10,488 bases of DNA from Chloroflexota bacterium (GTDB taxonomy: Bacteria; Chloroflexota; Anaerolineae; Promineifilales; Promineifilaceae), in contig JAHEEY010000129.1 of assembly GCA_024640485.1 (NCBI GenBank), positions 1-10,488 of the forward strand, read 5' to 3'. The notes under the pieces are model-generated. The model was given only the letters and a program-made list of their open reading frames with translations. It ran no database searches and was not told the DNA's origin. Positions 1-5,742 of this stretch are shown here, in pieces. Both the position numbers and the translations under genes were made by a program. Position 1 is the first letter of the stretch. Each line of letters starts with the position of its first letter.

Positions 1-1
1 C

Positions 2-610
2 ACTGACCGACGTACGCTTGCCACCGGCAACCTCGCATCGGTCAGCGGCGGCGCGGCGAACATTGCCAGCGGCGAGCGTACGTCGGTCAGTGGCGGGGAT
101 GGAAACACAGCCAACGGCGACCTCTCCTCAGTCAGCGGCGGCGCCCTGAACAACGCCAGCGGCAGCCGAGCCTCAATTAGCGGCGGGACCTTTAACACCG
201 CCAGCGGCCGGTATGCTTCAGTCAGTGGTGGTCAGTTAAACACCACCAGCGGCGAGAGCGCCTCGATCAGCGGCGGTGCAACCAATGAGGCCAGCGGCAC
301 CGCTGCCTCGGTCAGCGGCGGTGCAATCAATGAGGCCAGCGGCACCGCTGCCTCGGTCGGCGGTGGGCGTTCAAACAACGCCAAAAGTAGTTTCGCGTCA
401 GTCAGCGGCGGCGATTCCAACCTCGCCTCCGGCGACTACAGTCACGTCGGCGGCGGATTCTCCAACCGAGCCAGTGGTCCTCGCGCGGTGGTCAGCGGAG
501 GTTCCGAAAACGTGGCCAGCGGCTCCAAATCGGTGGTCAGCGGTGGCAGCCTGCATACGACGCTCGGCACCTTTGACTGGCGCGCCGGAGGGCTCTTTGA
601 AGACAGCTAA
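2..610 (+). CDS. C-terminal part of a repetitive YadA-head-like surface protein (5' end outside window)
   Basis: The frame starting at base 2 is open to TAA 608-610 and has no start in the window, so this is the last ~202 residues of a longer protein. It consists of twelve 15-residue units of consensus SVSGGxxNxASGxxA, preceded by a worn partial unit and followed by a short tail ending DWRAGGLFEDS. Such glycine/serine/asparagine repeats with one small residue per turn resemble the left-handed beta-roll of YadA/Hep_Hag trimeric adhesin heads and of tail-fibre-like proteins. The structure and an extracellular role in adhesion are inferred. No coiled-coil stalk, YadA beta-barrel, LPxTG motif or transmembrane segment follows the repeats, so it is not a classical trimeric autotransporter. 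The stop lies just upstream of a small secreted-protein gene on the same strand, which suggests co-expression. The reverse-strand open frame at 232-420 is a repeat shadow. Confidence 0.8.
   Translation, partial: TDRRTLATGNLASVSGGAANIASGERTSVSGGDGNTANGDLSSVSGGALNNASGSRASISGGTFNTASGRYASVSGGQLNTTSGESASISGGATNEASGTAASVSGGAINEASGTAASVGGGRSNNAKSSFASVSGGDSNLASGDYSHVGGGFSNRASGPRAVVSGGSENVASGSKSVVSGGSLHTTLGTFDWRAGGLFEDS
38..577 (+). repeat. Tandem array of twelve 45-bp coding repeats
   Basis: Units of exactly 45 bp start at 38, 83, 128, 173, 218, 263, 308, 353, 398, 443, 488 and 533. Each encodes a 15-residue repeat with core SVSGG...N.ASG. The last unit (VVSGGSLHTTLGTFD) is degenerate. Most units differ at the DNA level while keeping the protein pattern, which suggests old repeats under selection. 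The exception is the near-identical pair at 269-313 and 314-358. Because the repeats are in frame and have no spacers, this is not a CRISPR array. Confidence 0.9.
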
Positions 611-638
611 ACCCAAGGAGCACGGCATTGGAACCAGT

Positions 639-950
639 ATGGCCTCAGAACCAGAAAACAACCGTCGAATCAAGATCGCCGCGGCGCTGTTCATCCTGCT
701 GACGCTGCTCCTGTCCGGCATCGCCCTGGCCCAGAGCGGCGGCACCTACGCCGTCGCCTGGTGGACCGTTGACAGCGGCGGCGGCAGCAGCGGCGGCGCC
801 CGCTTCGCCGTCAGCGGCACCATCGGCCAGCCCGATGCCGCCCCGCCCATGAGCGGCGACCGCTTTGGCCTGCAGGGCGGCTTCTGGCCCGCCGCCAGCG
901 ACCCCGGCAGCCGCGATATCTACCTGCCCCTGATACTGCGCAGCGGCTAG
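639..950 (+). CDS. Small secreted protein, WWTVD/GGFW type with C-terminal YLPLILR motif
   Basis: A 103-residue protein. Residues 8-31 are a clear signal peptide: RR-K, a hydrophobic core of about 18 residues, and likely cleavage after ALA31 before QSGG. The mature part holds a Gly/Ser-rich segment with WWTVDSGGG (41-49), GTIGQPDAAP (60-69) and LQGGFWPAA (78-86). It ends IYLPLILRSG. I recognise this overall pattern from small exported proteins of Chloroflexota, but I know of no assigned biochemical function. It follows the repeat-protein stop by 28 bp, so the two may be co-transcribed and act at the same surface. The start is uncertain. ATG639 has its AAGGAG (615-620) 18 bp away, which is too far. 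An ATT at 627 would be 6 bp from that site. A TTG at 597 sits 4 bp after GGAGGG (587-592) and would overlap the upstream stop. All three keep the signal peptide. Confidence 0.75.
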   Translation: MASEPENNRRIKIAAALFILLTLLLSGIALAQSGGTYAVAWWTVDSGGGSSGGARFAVSGTIGQPDAAPPMSGDRFGLQGGFWPAASDPGSRDIYLPLILRSG

Positions 951-985
951 CCGGCGGTTCCCGCCCGCGGAGGCCAGGAGCCGGC

Positions 986-1018
986 ATCACCTGCCTTCTC
1001 CTGGCGGGAGAAGGTGAT
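986..1018. repeat. Hairpin repeat CCTTCTCC/GGAGAAGG in intergenic region
   Basis: The arms CCTTCTCC (994-1001) and GGAGAAGG (1007-1014) pair perfectly around a 5-base loop. The outer ATCACC (986-991) is also complementary to GGTGAT (1013-1018), giving an alternative fold. No T-tract follows on either strand, so it is a poor intrinsic terminator. It resembles the dispersed hairpins common between genes of GC-rich bacteria. Confidence 0.5.
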
Positions 1019-1048
1019 CGGCTGGCCCAGCCGGCACGCGATCAGATC

Positions 1049-1080
1049 CCCTCTCCCGCTGGGAGAGGGCCAGGGTGAGG
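1049..1080. repeat. Perfect 9-bp hairpin CCCTCTCCC-GCT-GGGAGAGGG with GGTGAGG tail
   Basis: The arms 1049-1057 and 1061-1069 are exactly complementary around GCT and are followed by CCAGGGTGAGG. The pattern CCCTCTCCC-loop-GGGAGAGGG-AGGGTGAGGG is a dispersed intergenic repeat seen in many unrelated GC-rich genomes (recalled, not searched). With the neighbouring hairpin it occupies most of the 258-bp gap between the small secreted protein and the dehydratase. I see no gene in 951-1208. The ends of the two convergent genes on either side may use it as a transcription barrier, but no T-tract is present. Confidence 0.55.
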
Positions 1081-1208
1081 GCAGCCGGCAGCTGAGGACA
1101 AGTCGCCCTCCCGGACGCCGTCCCTCGACAGCCCACACGGCTCACTCTAATTCACTACGCGAAATGAAAAGTTAGAAGAATCTACGTCCGCCGTCCCCAA
1201 CGGCCGGC

Positions 1209-2171
1209 TCAGCCCCCCAGCATCGCCGCCGCGGCGGCGATGTCCACGTTGCCGCCGCTGAGGATTACCCCCACCTTCGGCCCGGCGCCGTGATAGCTGC
1301 CGGTAAACAGCGGCGCCAACGCCACCGCCGAGCTGGGCTCCACCACCATCTTCATCCGGGTCCACAGGAACCGCATCGTCTCGATGATCGCCGCTTCGCT
1401 GACCGAGGTCATGTCGGCGACGTACCGCCGCATCACCGGCAGGTTCCGCTCCCCCACATAGCGGGTGCGCAGCCCGTCGGCGATGGTATCCGGCACCGCC
1501 GGCAGCCGCACGATCTCATTCCCCCGCCACGACCGGTTGGCGTCATCCCCGGCGGCAGGCTCTACCCCCACCACCTTACAGCCGGGCGATTGGGCTGCCG
1601 CCGCCAGCGCCGAGCCGCTGATCAAGCCGCCCCCGCCCACCGGCACAAACAAATGGTCCAGCGGGCCCACCTCCTCAAACAGCTCCCACGCCGCCGTGCC
1701 GGCGCCGGCGATAATCTGGTTGTTGTCGTACGGATGGATCAAGGTGTACCCGTGCCGCTCCACCTGCTCCTGGCACACCGCCTCGCGGTCCACCGCCGCG
1801 CAGGTGATGATCTCCGCCCCATACCCGGCGGTAGCCGCTTTCTTGATCGCCGGCGAGTTATCGGGCATCACGATGGTCGCCGCTACGCCCAGCAGTCTGG
1901 CCGCTAATGCCAGCCCCTGGGCATGGTTGCCGCTGGAATGGGCGATCACCCCGGCCCCCTTTTGGGCATCGCTCAGCTGGCTGACCGCGTTGTACGCCCC
2001 GCGGAACTTGAAAGCGCCCACCCGCTGGAAATTCTCGCACTTCAGGAATATCTGGCTGCCGGTCAGCGCATCCAGGGTGCGGGATCGCATCACCGGCGTC
2101 CGGTTGGCCACACCGGCAAGCCGCTGGACGGCGGCGGCGACATCAGCGGGTTGTGGGAGGATCAGTTCCAT
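1209..2171 (-). CDS. PLP-dependent threonine/serine dehydratase (serine racemase-like, no ACT domain)
   Basis: A 320-residue fold-type II PLP enzyme. FKFRGAYN carries the Schiff-base lysine K55, SSGNHAQG (79-86) is the substrate/carboxylate loop, GGGGLISG (179-186) binds the PLP phosphate, and SGGNVD (305-310) is the terminal cofactor motif. The length matches catabolic, ACT-less threonine dehydratases, which deaminate L-threonine to 2-oxobutyrate or L-serine to pyruvate in the cytoplasm. The segment EPAAGDD (204-210) resembles the divalent-metal site of serine racemase and threo-3-hydroxyaspartate ammonia-lyase, so those activities remain possible. AGGA (2181-2184) lies 9 bp before the ATG and supports this start. 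It is the last gene of a - strand run, 49 bp after the GNAT stop. No convincing terminator follows; only a 5-bp stem at 1190-1204 is visible. Confidence 0.9.
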   Translation of the reverse strand: MELILPQPADVAAAVQRLAGVANRTPVMRSRTLDALTGSQIFLKCENFQRVGAFKFRGAYNAVSQLSDAQKGAGVIAHSSGNHAQGLALAARLLGVAATIVMPDNSPAIKKAATAGYGAEIITCAAVDREAVCQEQVERHGYTLIHPYDNNQIIAGAGTAAWELFEEVGPLDHLFVPVGGGGLISGSALAAAAQSPGCKVVGVEPAAGDDANRSWRGNEIVRLPAVPDTIADGLRTRYVGERNLPVMRRYVADMTSVSEAAIIETMRFLWTRMKMVVEPSSAVALAPLFTGSYHGAGPKVGVILSGGNVDIAAAAAMLGG

Positions 2172-2220
2172 GGCTGTTTTTCCTGTGAGGTATCTGGGGG
2201 TTCAACGTCGGCTGATTGGC

Positions 2221-3069
2221 TCAGCCCAGCTCTTTGACCATCTCAATCCGGCGAAACGACTCGAAGTATCCCGCCCGCACGAAACCGGCCCAAATTGCAT
2301 CGTCGGGGATATTCTCGATCTTGGCATCCTGCCGCTTGTAGTGACGGTGAAGCGTCTGCAGGGTGGCGGCGCTCACTTCCGCCGGATCGCCGGCATCCAC
2401 TTCCACAACCATCCGGGTCAGCTGCAGCAGGTCGGCATGGAAACAGACCCACCCCCGCCCGCCGTTGTCCAGCTCCACCACCAGCGCCGACAGGTTCTGC
2501 ACGTGGGCCATCGACTCCGGCTGCTTCAACCAGTTTGGCGTTCCCTTCCGCTCGTTCAGCAGATTGAGGGCCTCCTCGTGGTCCAGCAGTTCGCTGTGCT
2601 TGATTCCGGACGGCAGAACTTGGGTATTTGGGCTGGGAGGACGGCGGGCTACGATCAGCTCTCGTGTTTCCTGGAACCCGAATTTGTGGAAGAGGGCCAA
2701 CCCGGGCACATTCCCCTGGATCACTTCCAGCCACACCTGCTTAAGCCCCAGCTTCTCTGAGGCTGCGACCAATCCTTCCATGATCCCCTGCCCCACACCC
2801 AACCGGCGGCCGTAGGGCAGCACCCCCAGCCGGGTGATCCAGGCTCGCTGGTCGCGCACTCCCAGCATCCCCAGCCCCAGGATCATGTCGTCCTCGCCCA
2901 CCGCCACCTGCGACGCCTTTAGCTTGACATCATACAGCCGGACATACTCCCGCAGCTTTGCCAGGTTCATAGGCATGGGCACCATATAATCGACCCGCGT
3001 CTCATTATAGGCGTCCGTCAGCTCAGCTAGGGTGTAGCGGTCTGCGGAGACGATTTCGAAGTCGGACAT
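2221..3069 (-). CDS. GNAT-family N-acetyltransferase with second GNAT-like C-terminal domain
   Basis: A 282-residue cytoplasmic protein. The N-terminal half is a GNAT domain. TRLGVLPYGRRLGVGQGIM (79-97) is motif A, with the acetyl-CoA pyrophosphate loop R88-RLGVGQ. LEVIQGNVPGLALFHKFGF (114-132) is the typical beta5/alpha4 segment with asparagine and GF. The C-terminal part (about 190-282) ends IENIPDDAIWAGFVRAGYFESFRRIEM, which repeats a GNAT-like ending (N, GF, GYF), so a tandem GNAT fold is likely. Only the first half keeps an obvious acetyl-CoA loop. The substrate cannot be read from the sequence. Its ATG begins 2 bp after the receiver-domain stop, so the two are almost certainly translationally coupled. 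Confidence 0.85.
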   Translation of the reverse strand: MSDFEIVSADRYTLAELTDAYNETRVDYMVPMPMNLAKLREYVRLYDVKLKASQVAVGEDDMILGLGMLGVRDQRAWITRLGVLPYGRRLGVGQGIMEGLVAASEKLGLKQVWLEVIQGNVPGLALFHKFGFQETRELIVARRPPSPNTQVLPSGIKHSELLDHEEALNLLNERKGTPNWLKQPESMAHVQNLSALVVELDNGGRGWVCFHADLLQLTRMVVEVDAGDPAEVSAATLQTLHRHYKRQDAKIENIPDDAIWAGFVRAGYFESFRRIEMVKELG

Positions 3070-3071
3070 GT

Positions 3072-3455
3072 TTATTCCGCGCTGGCTGTCTCTGGCCCCA
3101 AAAAGCGAGCGATGAAAGCCGGGAAAGCCAGGATATCCATTGGTTTAGTGATACAGCCGTCAAAGCCGTATTGAGCCGCCATCTCCTGGGCCTTATCCTC
3201 CGGCCAGGCGGTGATCGCAATCAAAGGGACGCTCTCGAATTCGGGGATTTGCCTCAGCAGCGTGGCCACCGTCTGCCCATCAATGTCGGGCAGGCCCATA
3301 TCGACCAGGATCAAGTCCGGTTCCTCCTCCAGCGCCATCCGGAAGCCGCTCTCCCCGTCCACCGCTTGAATCAGGCGGTATGGGTGCGGCTCCAGAACGC
3401 GCTGCAGCAAAAGCCGGTTGGCTTCGTTGTCTTCGATATTCAGGATGGTTTTCAT
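3072..3455 (-). CDS. Stand-alone response regulator receiver protein (CheY/DivK-like)
   Basis: 127 residues comprising one receiver domain. The acidic pair is E8-D9 (LNIEDN), the phospho-acceptor is D52 (LILVDMGLPDIDG), the switch Thr is T82 (IAITAW) and the conserved Lys is K104 followed by Pro (ITKPMD). No DNA-binding or enzymatic output domain follows, so it acts by protein contact or phosphotransfer. The opening MKTILNIEDNEANRLLLQRVL is typical of DivK-type and hybrid-kinase-associated receivers. No histidine kinase gene is in the window, so the partner is encoded elsewhere. It follows the Trm112-like gene by 19 bp and has no strong Shine-Dalgarno (AATCCT before the ATG). Its stop is 2 bp from the next start. 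Confidence 0.9.
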   Translation of the reverse strand: MKTILNIEDNEANRLLLQRVLEPHPYRLIQAVDGESGFRMALEEEPDLILVDMGLPDIDGQTVATLLRQIPEFESVPLIAITAWPEDKAQEMAAQYGFDGCITKPMDILAFPAFIARFLGPETASAE

Positions 3456-3474
3456 AGGATTGGCCGAACCAACG

Positions 3475-3729
3475 TTATTTTGCCGGCGGCGGAACAGGTA
3501 GATCTATTATCGGGGTGTCCTTCCAGCGCTGGCCTTCTTCGATAAGCATCACCGGGATACCGTCGCGAATGGGGTACTTCAATCCGCTGTCCGCGCAAAC
3601 CAGCCAACAACCTTGGACCAGCTCCAGCCGGCCGGGATCGTCGCCGTATTCCTTGGACTGCACGGCCAGCGGGCAGCGCAGTATCTCGAGTAATTCCGGG
3701 CTAATTGCATGTTTTGCTTCTGAACTCAT
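3475..3729 (-). CDS. Trm112-like small protein (UPF0434/YcaR type)
   Basis: 84 residues. LLEILRCP (13-20) and LKYPIRDGIPVMLIEE (50-65) are the two hallmarks of the Trm112p-like/UPF0434 family, small zinc-ribbon-like proteins that in eukaryotes and archaea activate methyltransferases. The bacterial role is poorly defined. Here only C19, C41 and C45 are present. The usual second cysteine of the first CPxC knuckle is replaced (CPLAV), and an insertion EYGDDPGR lies between the arms, so zinc binding may be lost or altered. The tail PVPPPAK is Pro-rich. AAGGAG (3736-3741) sits 6 bp before the ATG. It is the first gene of the four-gene run and is read from the promoter at 3759-3787. Confidence 0.82.
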   Translation of the reverse strand: MSSEAKHAISPELLEILRCPLAVQSKEYGDDPGRLELVQGCWLVCADSGLKYPIRDGIPVMLIEEGQRWKDTPIIDLPVPPPAK

Positions 3730-3758
3730 TCAATTCTCCTTGAGGGTCTGATAGGTTG

Positions 3759-3787
3759 ATCATAACCCATCTCGTGCCGCTCACCAA
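3759..3787 (-). promoter_or_regulatory. Sigma70-type promoter of the Trm112-like/receiver/GNAT/dehydratase operon
   Basis: On the - strand TTGGTG (3787-3782) and TATGAT (3764-3759) are separated by exactly 17 bp. Transcription would start near 3752, giving a leader of about 23 nt that contains the AAGGAG site. Spacing and fit to the downstream gene support it. The -35 box is only moderate. Confidence 0.5.
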
Positions 3788-3851
3788 ATCTACTTTCCCG
3801 CATTGGTCAGCTGCCGGCACTTCTTCCAAAAGCCGCGGCTGCCGGCCTCAG

Positions 3852-3875
3852 AAGTGGGGGCCTTCCCCCCTTTTT
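3852..3875 (+). terminator. Terminator-like hairpin upstream of the MDR gene (possible attenuator)
   Basis: GGGGG (3856-3860), loop CCTT and CCCCC (3865-3869) are followed by CTTTTT (3870-3875); AAG (3852-3854) can extend the stem over a mismatch. It lies inside the 254-bp divergent intergenic region with no upstream + strand gene to end. An upstream CACTTCT (3818-3824) is complementary to AGAAGTG (3850-3856), which overlaps the left arm and could form an alternative structure. Confidence 0.35.
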
Positions 3876-3919
3876 AACGCCTCCTTCACCCCAAACCAGG
3901 GATCCAGCCGCCTGATGGT

Positions 3920-3947
3920 GTGCCAATCTTCCCCAACTGGTTATACT
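3920..3947 (+). promoter_or_regulatory. Candidate promoter of the MDR oxidoreductase gene
   Basis: GTGCCA (3920-3925) and TATACT (3942-3947) are 16 bp apart. Transcription from about 3954 would leave a 30-nt leader before ATG 3984. The -10 is good, the -35 is 4/6. Confidence 0.35.
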
Positions 3948-3983
3948 TCCCTTTTTACCACTGCAGCAGCGGCAGTAGACCCT

Positions 3984-5000
3984 ATGAAACAAATCTGGAT
4001 CAAAAAAGCGGGGCCTCCTGAGGTCCTACAAGTAGGTGAGGCGCCCACGCCCCTGCCTCACACCGGTGAGGTGCGCATCAAGGTGGAGGCTGCCGGCGTT
4101 AATTTCGCCGACATCATGGGCCGGCTGGGCATCTACCCCGACGCGCCCCCAATCCCCTACGTGCCTGGCTACGAAATCGCCGGCACCATCGACGCTGTAG
4201 GCCACGGCGCCGGCAGTTTCAGTGAAGGGGACAAAGTATTCGCCCTGACCCGCTTCGGCGGCTACAGCGATCAGCTGTGCGTCCCCTATAAACAGGTATT
4301 CCCCCGCTTTGATTGGCTCTCGGCACAGGATGCTGCCGCCATCCCAGTCAACTATTTGACCGCCTACATGGCCCTCAGCGTGATGGGCTCCCTCAACCCT
4401 GGCGACAAGGTGCTGATCCATGGCGCTGCCGGCGGCGTCGGCCTGGCAGCCCTGGACATCTGCAACATCGTCGGCGCCGAGACCTTCGGCACCGCCTCGC
4501 CATCCAAACACGAGTTCCTGACCCAGCGGCGGCTGAACCACGCCATCGACTACCGCAGCAAAGATTACGAAACCGAAATCATGGACCTCACCGGCGGCAG
4601 CGGGGTGCAGATCGTCCTCGACCCCTTGGGCGGCAACCATTGGGCCAAAGGGTACCGGCTGCTGGCTCCCGGAGGGCGTCTGATTCACTTCGGGGCCAGC
4701 AGCGCCGCCACCGGCAAAAAGCGCTCGCTGCTGGAGCTGGTCAAGCTGGTAATCAGGGTCCCGCTCTATACACCTTTCCGGCTGATGAGCGACAACAAAT
4801 CGGTGGCCGGCATCAACATCGGCCATTTATGGGCCCATCCCGAGCTGGTCAGCGGCTGGATGAAACAGCTCCTCACCTGGTATGACGAAGCGCTGTTCCG
4901 CCCCCACATCGACCGCACCTTCAAATTCAGTCAAGCCGCCGAAGCCCACCATTACCTGCAGGACCGCAAAAACATCGGCAAGGTGCTGCTGATCCCTTGA
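3984..5000 (+). CDS. Zinc-independent MDR oxidoreductase (quinone oxidoreductase/VAT1-like)
   Basis: 338 residues of the medium-chain dehydrogenase/reductase superfamily. The N-terminal GroES-like domain opens with MKQIWIKKAGPPEVLQV, then VEAAGVNFADIMGRLGIYP (35-52) and PGYEIAGTIDAVG (61-73), with no cysteine/histidine zinc set. The Rossmann part has HGAAGGVGLAALDIC (146-160) and DPLGGNHW (213-220). The motif pattern points to NADPH quinone oxidoreductase or enoyl/VAT1-like reductases that reduce quinones or unsaturated carbonyls. The exact substrate is unknown. The frame is open back to 3756, but those 76 residues are low-complexity and unlike the family. ATG 3984 gives the standard N terminus, although no clear Shine-Dalgarno precedes it. 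It stands alone on the + strand between two - strand operons and ends in a strong terminator. Confidence 0.88.
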   Translation: MKQIWIKKAGPPEVLQVGEAPTPLPHTGEVRIKVEAAGVNFADIMGRLGIYPDAPPIPYVPGYEIAGTIDAVGHGAGSFSEGDKVFALTRFGGYSDQLCVPYKQVFPRFDWLSAQDAAAIPVNYLTAYMALSVMGSLNPGDKVLIHGAAGGVGLAALDICNIVGAETFGTASPSKHEFLTQRRLNHAIDYRSKDYETEIMDLTGGSGVQIVLDPLGGNHWAKGYRLLAPGGRLIHFGASSAATGKKRSLLELVKLVIRVPLYTPFRLMSDNKSVAGINIGHLWAHPELVSGWMKQLLTWYDEALFRPHIDRTFKFSQAAEAHHYLQDRKNIGKVLLIP

Positions 5001-5035
5001 TCCGCGCCTTGCCAACCCAACCTGTTGAAGCAATC

Positions 5036-5077
5036 AGCGGGCTGCCGGCGATCCAATGCCGGCAGCCCGCTTTCGTT
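5036..5077 (+). terminator. Strong intrinsic terminator after the MDR gene (possibly bidirectional)
   Basis: A perfect 14-bp GC-rich stem is formed by arms 5036-5049 and 5058-5071 with an 8-base loop (5050-5057), followed by TTTCGTTT (5071-5078 region). It lies between the convergent ends of the MDR gene (stop at 5000) and the LPESG protein gene (stop at 5078). On the - strand the downstream sequence (GATTGCTTC) is less T-rich, so termination in that direction is less certain. Confidence 0.85.
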
Positions 5078-5623
5078 TCATTCTGCCCGTACCAGGGCCC
5101 GCCGCCGCTGCCATCCGGCAGCCAGCAGGATGAATGCCCCGGATGCGAAGGCCAGCGTCAGCAGCCAGTTGAAGGTGCGGCTGGCGCCGCTCTCCGGCAG
5201 CATCACCATCGCCCCGCTGCTCCCCTTCTTGGCCACGCAGAAATTGATCCCCTGCTGGAGCAGCGTCTCAGGCCAGATCGATGCGATCAGCGAGGGCTTG
5301 GAGGTGACCACCCACTCCGCCCCCGGCTTCGCCGCCACCGTCCAGTTGCTCTGGCCCACTTCCACCAGCCCATAGGTACCGTCGCTGCCGGTATACAGGC
5401 TCAGCACGTGGGCTTTGTCTTCACTGACAAAGGAGATGTCGACGCCGGCAACCGGCACTTCCCCTTTGACGGCGGTGCCCACGCACTTCCCATCCCCATT
5501 CATATCGACGTAAACCGCCCCACGGATCGAGCCGTGAGCGTCAACCCCCTGCGCCGCGGCAGCCCCCAGGGTCAACATCGTTAATAACAGCACCAATGCC
5601 CCGATCAACATGACACGTTTCAT
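5078..5623 (-). CDS. Sortase substrate: secreted SdrD-B-like domain protein with LPESG sorting tail
   Basis: 181 residues. Residues 1-24 are a signal peptide (MKRV, hydrophobic core, AAAA before QGVDAHG). GSIRGAVYVDMNGDGKC (31-47) has the D-x-N-x-DG calcium-loop pattern of SdrD B-like/prealbumin-like repeat domains. VPVAGVDISF and GSDGTYGLVEVG (79-90) continue that beta-sandwich. C47 and C129 could form a disulfide after export. The C terminus is a textbook cell-wall sorting signal: LPESG (142-146), a hydrophobic segment (151-170) and a basic tail RRRALVRAE. LPESG carries Ser where the canonical motif has Thr. GGAGG lies 7 bp before the ATG at 5623. An upstream in-frame ATG at 5641 has no such site. 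The gene directly follows a sortase gene on the same strand (119-bp gap), which makes it the probable substrate. Confidence 0.82.
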   Translation of the reverse strand: MKRVMLIGALVLLLTMLTLGAAAAQGVDAHGSIRGAVYVDMNGDGKCVGTAVKGEVPVAGVDISFVSEDKAHVLSLYTGSDGTYGLVEVGQSNWTVAAKPGAEWVVTSKPSLIASIWPETLLQQGINFCVAKKGSSGAMVMLPESGASRTFNWLLTLAFASGAFILLAAGWQRRRALVRAE

Positions 5624-5646
5624 CGCTGAACCTCCAAGCATCTATC

Positions 5647-5709
5647 GTCCTCGAAATCAGAGGACTGGATAAGTAGAGCCAGCAGAGCGCTGCTAAACAT
5701 GAGCGCTGC
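5647..5709 (-). promoter_or_regulatory. Inverted and direct repeats in the sortase-substrate intergenic leader
   Basis: GTCCTC (5647-5652) and GAGGAC (5660-5665) form a 6-bp hairpin with a 7-base loop just upstream of the GGAGG site of the LPESG gene. GAGCGCTGC occurs twice in the same orientation (5685-5693 and 5701-5709), each copy containing the palindrome AGCGCT. They could be an mRNA processing or stability element or a regulator site. No clear promoter is seen, so the substrate may be read through from the sortase. Confidence 0.35.
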
Positions 5710-5742
5710 CGTGAATGTTTCGATGCTTTTCCGCTGTCTGTG

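Noticed and set aside
38..577. CRISPR or non-coding satellite array
   Set aside because: Units abut without spacers, are all 45 bp in one open frame and vary mostly at positions tolerated by the protein consensus.
276..638. Upstream extension of the small secreted protein frame to ATG 276
   Set aside because: It overlaps the repeat-coding frame and gives a low-complexity RSAA/MRPAAPLP shadow of the 45-bp repeats; the signal peptide lies after residue 120 of this extension.
1190..1204. Terminator for the dehydratase operon (GCCGT/ACGGC)
   Set aside because: Only 5 bp of stem and no T-tract directly after it on the - strand.
1465..2760. Long + strand open frame (431 codons) over the dehydratase and GNAT genes
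   Set aside because: Antisense shadow of two clearly conserved - strand genes; its translation has no domain-like pattern.
3756..3983. N-terminal extension of the MDR gene to ATG 3756
   Set aside because: The extra 76 residues are Ser/Pro/Thr-rich and unlike the family, and the region holds promoters and a hairpin; MKQIWIKK at 3984 is the usual family start.
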